Of a DNA stretch of 64,000 nt, positions 60,924 through 64,000 are shown one piece after another. The DNA lies in NCBI GenBank assembly GCA_022578965.1, contig MU400550.1, positions 1-64,000 on the forward strand, in the 5' to 3' direction. This DNA is from Xylaria sp. FL1777. Lineage: Eukaryota; Ascomycota; Sordariomycetes; Xylariales; Xylariaceae. The notes below the pieces were generated by a model. The model did not search any database. It saw only the letters and a program-made list of their open reading frames with translations, and was not told the DNA's origin. Both the position numbers and the translations under genes were made by a program. Position 1 is the stretch's first letter; every line of letters starts with the position of its first letter.

Positions 60924-61757
60924 TTAAAGCTTGCTCGCCTTCCACTGCGGCTCGCGCTTTTCCGAGAAGGCCTGGAGGCCCTCGAGGATGTTCTCGCCGC
61001 GCTGCAGCTCGGCAAACTCCTTCTCGAGCGTCCACTCGACCGCGCGTTCGACGCTGGCCGTCTCCCAACCTTGTCGCAGCCCGGCACGTGTGCAGATGAT
61101 GGCATCCGGGCTGTTCTGGGCTATCATTCCGGCATATTCCACAGCCGCGGCTACCACCTCGTCCTTGGGCACCACCTTGTTGACGACGCCCCATTGATGC
61201 ATCTCCTGTGCCGTGACGTTCCGGCCCGTCATGGCGATCTCGGACGCTCGCTGGAGCCCAATGGTGCGTATCAGCCGTGGCAGAGCGCCTCCTATGGCGG
61301 CGAGACCCCTCTTCACCTCGGGGAGGCTAAAGACGGCGTCTTCGGCTGCGACGACAAGGTCGCAGTTCACGACGAACTCGCAGCCGCCTCCCATTGCCAG
61401 TCCGTTCACGGCAGCGATCACGGGCTTCTTACCGAGCCGGCGACTTAAAGGCTTGAAGGCGGGCGAGCTTCCCATGCGGTTCTTAGGGTCTGCATCTCCA
61501 GACATGGAATTATTCCATTCCTTGAGGTCGGCGCCTGCTGAGAATGCACGGCCGGTGCCCGTGATGATTGCTACGCTGAGACGTGGCTCTTGGTCAAACC
61601 ACTTCCATACCGAGTCCATCTCCCACTGTCCCGTGGTTGACATGGCATTGAGGTCTTTCGGCCGATCCATGCGCACCAAGAGGACTCTTGGTGCTGGATA
61701 GGAAAGCTTTAGAAAAGTAGGGGTTGGTGGCGGAGGGGTTTCTGTTGGCGCTGCCAT
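60924..61757 (-). CDS. Peroxisomal enoyl-CoA hydratase/isomerase
   Basis: Single exon, 277 aa. The crotonase fold has AGADLKEW (about 75-82) and NGLAMGGGCEF (about 118-127) for the oxyanion hole. Both catalytic Glu are in place: Glu147 in LPEVKRG and Glu173 in RASEIAMTGR. It should hydrate 2-enoyl-CoA or shift double bonds in fatty acid or amino acid breakdown. The C-terminal Ser-Lys-Leu is a peroxisomal targeting signal (PTS1), so it acts in peroxisomes. The N-terminal Pro-rich stretch (APTETPPPPTPTF) is a short extension. The frame is open 12 more codons upstream to an ATG at 61793, but I use 61757. Confidence 0.93.
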   Translation of the reverse strand: MAAPTETPPPPTPTFLKLSYPAPRVLLVRMDRPKDLNAMSTTGQWEMDSVWKWFDQEPRLSVAIITGTGRAFSAGADLKEWNNSMSGDADPKNRMGSSPAFKPLSRRLGKKPVIAAVNGLAMGGGCEFVVNCDLVVAAEDAVFSLPEVKRGLAAIGGALPRLIRTIGLQRASEIAMTGRNVTAQEMHQWGVVNKVVPKDEVVAAAVEYAGMIAQNSPDAIICTRAGLRQGWETASVERAVEWTLEKEFAELQRGENILEGLQAFSEKREPQWKASKL

Positions 61758-64000
61758 GGTATTAAGTGTTGTTTTGTGTTGGAGAATAGGCACTGAGATG
61801 CAGTCTAAAATCGGATGTGGTTAGGTTGTATGATAGGCAAGATCACGCTTGGTGGCTGCGAACGATACTGTGATGATACACTTCCACGTTGTGGCGGGCG
61901 CAAGAGTGGTGTGATGAAGAGAGACTACACTACGCTACATACAAAACATCGTGTGTTTTCCACGTTTTTCCCACGATACAGAACTTCTCTTTCAGCGAAA
62001 GATGGGGTGACATGTTGCAGATCCACCATCTACATGTACATCTACTGTAGGACACACTAGACTAGCGCACGCTAGACTAGCCTACCTAGTAGTGTCCACA
62101 TGCAGGAAATACTAGGATTCCGTCAGCTCGGTACAAGTGGTCGATACGCTATACCAGTACAGGTAAGGATCCACATCGAGCATTGCCGGTGTACTAGCTT
62201 AGCTACGCATACTAAGTAAGTAGATATGTCAGCAAGAGCAGAAGACTAACCCAAATTCTTAAGTAGTCTACGCAGTAGTTTCTGCCGTAGAATCCTGCCC
62301 GGGGTCTGCGGAAATAATATCTTAGCGTAGTATACGCAGTAGTGTAGATAGCCGGTTTTATCTTTCCCTTCAGATAGTGGGTAGCCGAAATACCCTCGTC
62401 GACAATGGACAATACATATAGCTTCGATATTAACTTAGTCAGGACTTACACTAGTGTAGTATACGCTACCTACCTACACTATAAATAGGTGGCGTCAAGC
62501 GCTACCTATCTAGGTAACTATACGCTTCACGACCCTTAAGTAACCTCATCGATACCCCCACTGGCTGTCATCTTTCCCGCCTACACTAGGTGATACTCTA
62601 GATTACACTAGTAGCATACTATTATATATACGACGTTCCTACCCAGTAGTGTAATAGGTTTGGGATCTCAACGACGGCTACATATCCTATCGAGGTTAAA
62701 GCGTAAATACATACATATATAAAAAAGGCTAGATAATTGTATGTGTTCATCTGCTGTCGTAGCACACCATTTTCCATCCTCCTATGTCCCATGTGTGTGC
62801 TCGCTACAGTGGTCAGGATATTCCAAAACGTTCAGCTGTGTCATATACCTACCTACCTACCTACCTACCTACCTATACGTAGACAGCATACATACAAGCA
62901 GTATCCCTTCTTCACTACAATTACATATCCTTCCATCCAAGTTCTCTTGCAGTGGTCGTTTTAACCTTATCAATCAGTTATGCGGGACACTACTAAACGG
63001 GAGCCACATGCAGGTTAGTGCTACCGCTACCGGGTAATCTAGTGTAGATATCCGGGTTTAGTGCAACACGTATACGAACGTACTAAGTATGCGTATGTAT
63101 CTAGGTAGTCCTCGTCAGGAGAAAAAAACACCAAAAAACAAAAACAAGAATATTCAATAGTCTCGTAATGCAGTGCATCCGCCACTTGGCATGGCATCCC
63201 TTGCATATAATAATTGTTTGGCATACAGTACCTCTGCGCTGTTGTATATGTAGGCATTAATGGTTATATGGTTTGCAGCAGATAACCTTGGAATGGACTG
63301 GAGCCGGGTGTCGTTTTCAATCCGGATTAGTCTGCATACTTACCCCACAAGCTCTTCCTCCCATCTCGTATGCATGGTACTATATACTTACTTACTTTTG
63401 CGCTGCACCACTTACATTTCACTACACTAAGTATACTACGTGGACTGCTACGATACGGGGGAGTATATTATATAGTATCTTATACAGCAGCATCTACCAC
63501 CGAGATTCAATGCTGGAATCTCGCGCAATGGAAGCTAGCTGGTCCCTTAGCGTCCGATCCGAGCTGCAGAGTGTTCTGCAGCCGTACCAAAACGGCGTCT
63601 TGGACCGGCTAGTATTCCCCTTTGTGTCCAGCGTCCGCGGACTGTGCGTGCTTCTCCCGCGATTCGGCCAGTCTTCCCTTGTGTTTTAGCGTAGCATTAT
63701 CTGCGTAGCAGTGTTTTAGTCCAGGTTTCTTCTTCTCTCGCCGAGAGAGGGGGGAAAGCTTTCCGAGCCCAGGATTTTGCATTCGCCGGAAGCACACCCT
63801 GACTAGTGTACGCATATGTACTTACATATACGCATACGTAGCTGGGGCTGCGAACTCCTGATCGTTATAGTCCGTCCGCCCTGTTATTATGTAACGTATC
63901 GTCATTCTACCAAGATGAGCAGCGATTTTCATCTCTTGCCGGCGTGGAGGCGGCCAGTCAAGGTCCAGTCCAGGGCGCTATGCCACGGCCCCTGTAATGT
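61758..64000. other. Gene-poor right end
   Basis: No recognised gene. The longest frame (63273-63689, plus) starts at TTG and shows no domain. An (ACCT)n microsatellite lies at about 62847-62874. Confidence 0.5.
62847..62874. repeat. (ACCT)n microsatellite
   Basis: About seven tandem copies of ACCT. The same TACC/TAGG motif recurs in many spacers of this window. Confidence 0.85.

Noticed and set aside
63273..63689. 138-codon open frame on plus
   Set aside because: Starts at TTG, has no recognisable domain and lies in repeat-rich spacer.

Overview
The window is nuclear DNA of a filamentous ascomycete (Pezizomycotina). The genes have several short introns of about 50-75 bp with GTAAGT/GTATGT-type donors, CTAAC/CTGAC-like branch sites and CAG/TAG acceptors. 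The families are typical fungal ones (Zn2Cys6 regulator, 2EXR protein, TRI12-type MFS transporter, CorA-like membrane protein, GH43, CAP/PR-1 secreted protein). The left end is an extremely AT-rich block with the signature of repeat-induced point mutation (RIP). I cannot name the species.

Layout. 1-19,310: gene-free AT-rich block. It holds a complete but destroyed Ty3/gypsy LTR retrotransposon (200-9455, minus strand) whose ends, 187-bp LTRs and 5-bp target duplication can be read to the base. It also holds a second element (12,174-15,740) with 66-bp terminal inverted repeats and an 8-bp target duplication. 19,310-30,160: a gene-poor transition zone with one apparently intact five-exon CorA-like gene (22,667-25,092), a short ankyrin relic, a partial gene at 25.7-26.1 kb and a copia-type primer-binding-site-like motif at 26.9 kb. 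30,160-64,000: normal gene-containing DNA with twelve well-supported genes.

Genes from 30 kb on: a Zn2Cys6 transcription factor; a 78-aa secreted cysteine-rich protein; TIM50 (mitochondrial import); a 2EXR-domain protein; RRP41/SKI6 (RNA exosome); an Mpd1-like protein disulfide isomerase (ER); VTA1 (ESCRT/Vps4 regulation); a short-chain dehydrogenase; a zinc alcohol dehydrogenase; a GPI-anchored CAP protein; a GH43 glycosidase; a TRI12-like MFS transporter; and a peroxisomal enoyl-CoA hydratase/isomerase. All multi-exon models were assembled by hand, and exon lengths sum to an open reading frame in each. The mix of housekeeping genes with secreted and metabolic genes does not form an evident biosynthetic cluster. 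No polyketide synthase, NRPS or terpene synthase is present, and no tRNA, rRNA or CRISPR was seen.

I found no clear new multi-gene system. The most interesting items are the TIR element with a tandemly repeated tip and retained CpA sites inside a RIP-mutated block, the small secreted cysteine-rich protein, a 15-bp micro-exon needed to read the GH43 gene, and a dehydrogenase with two possible starts that may control mitochondrial targeting.
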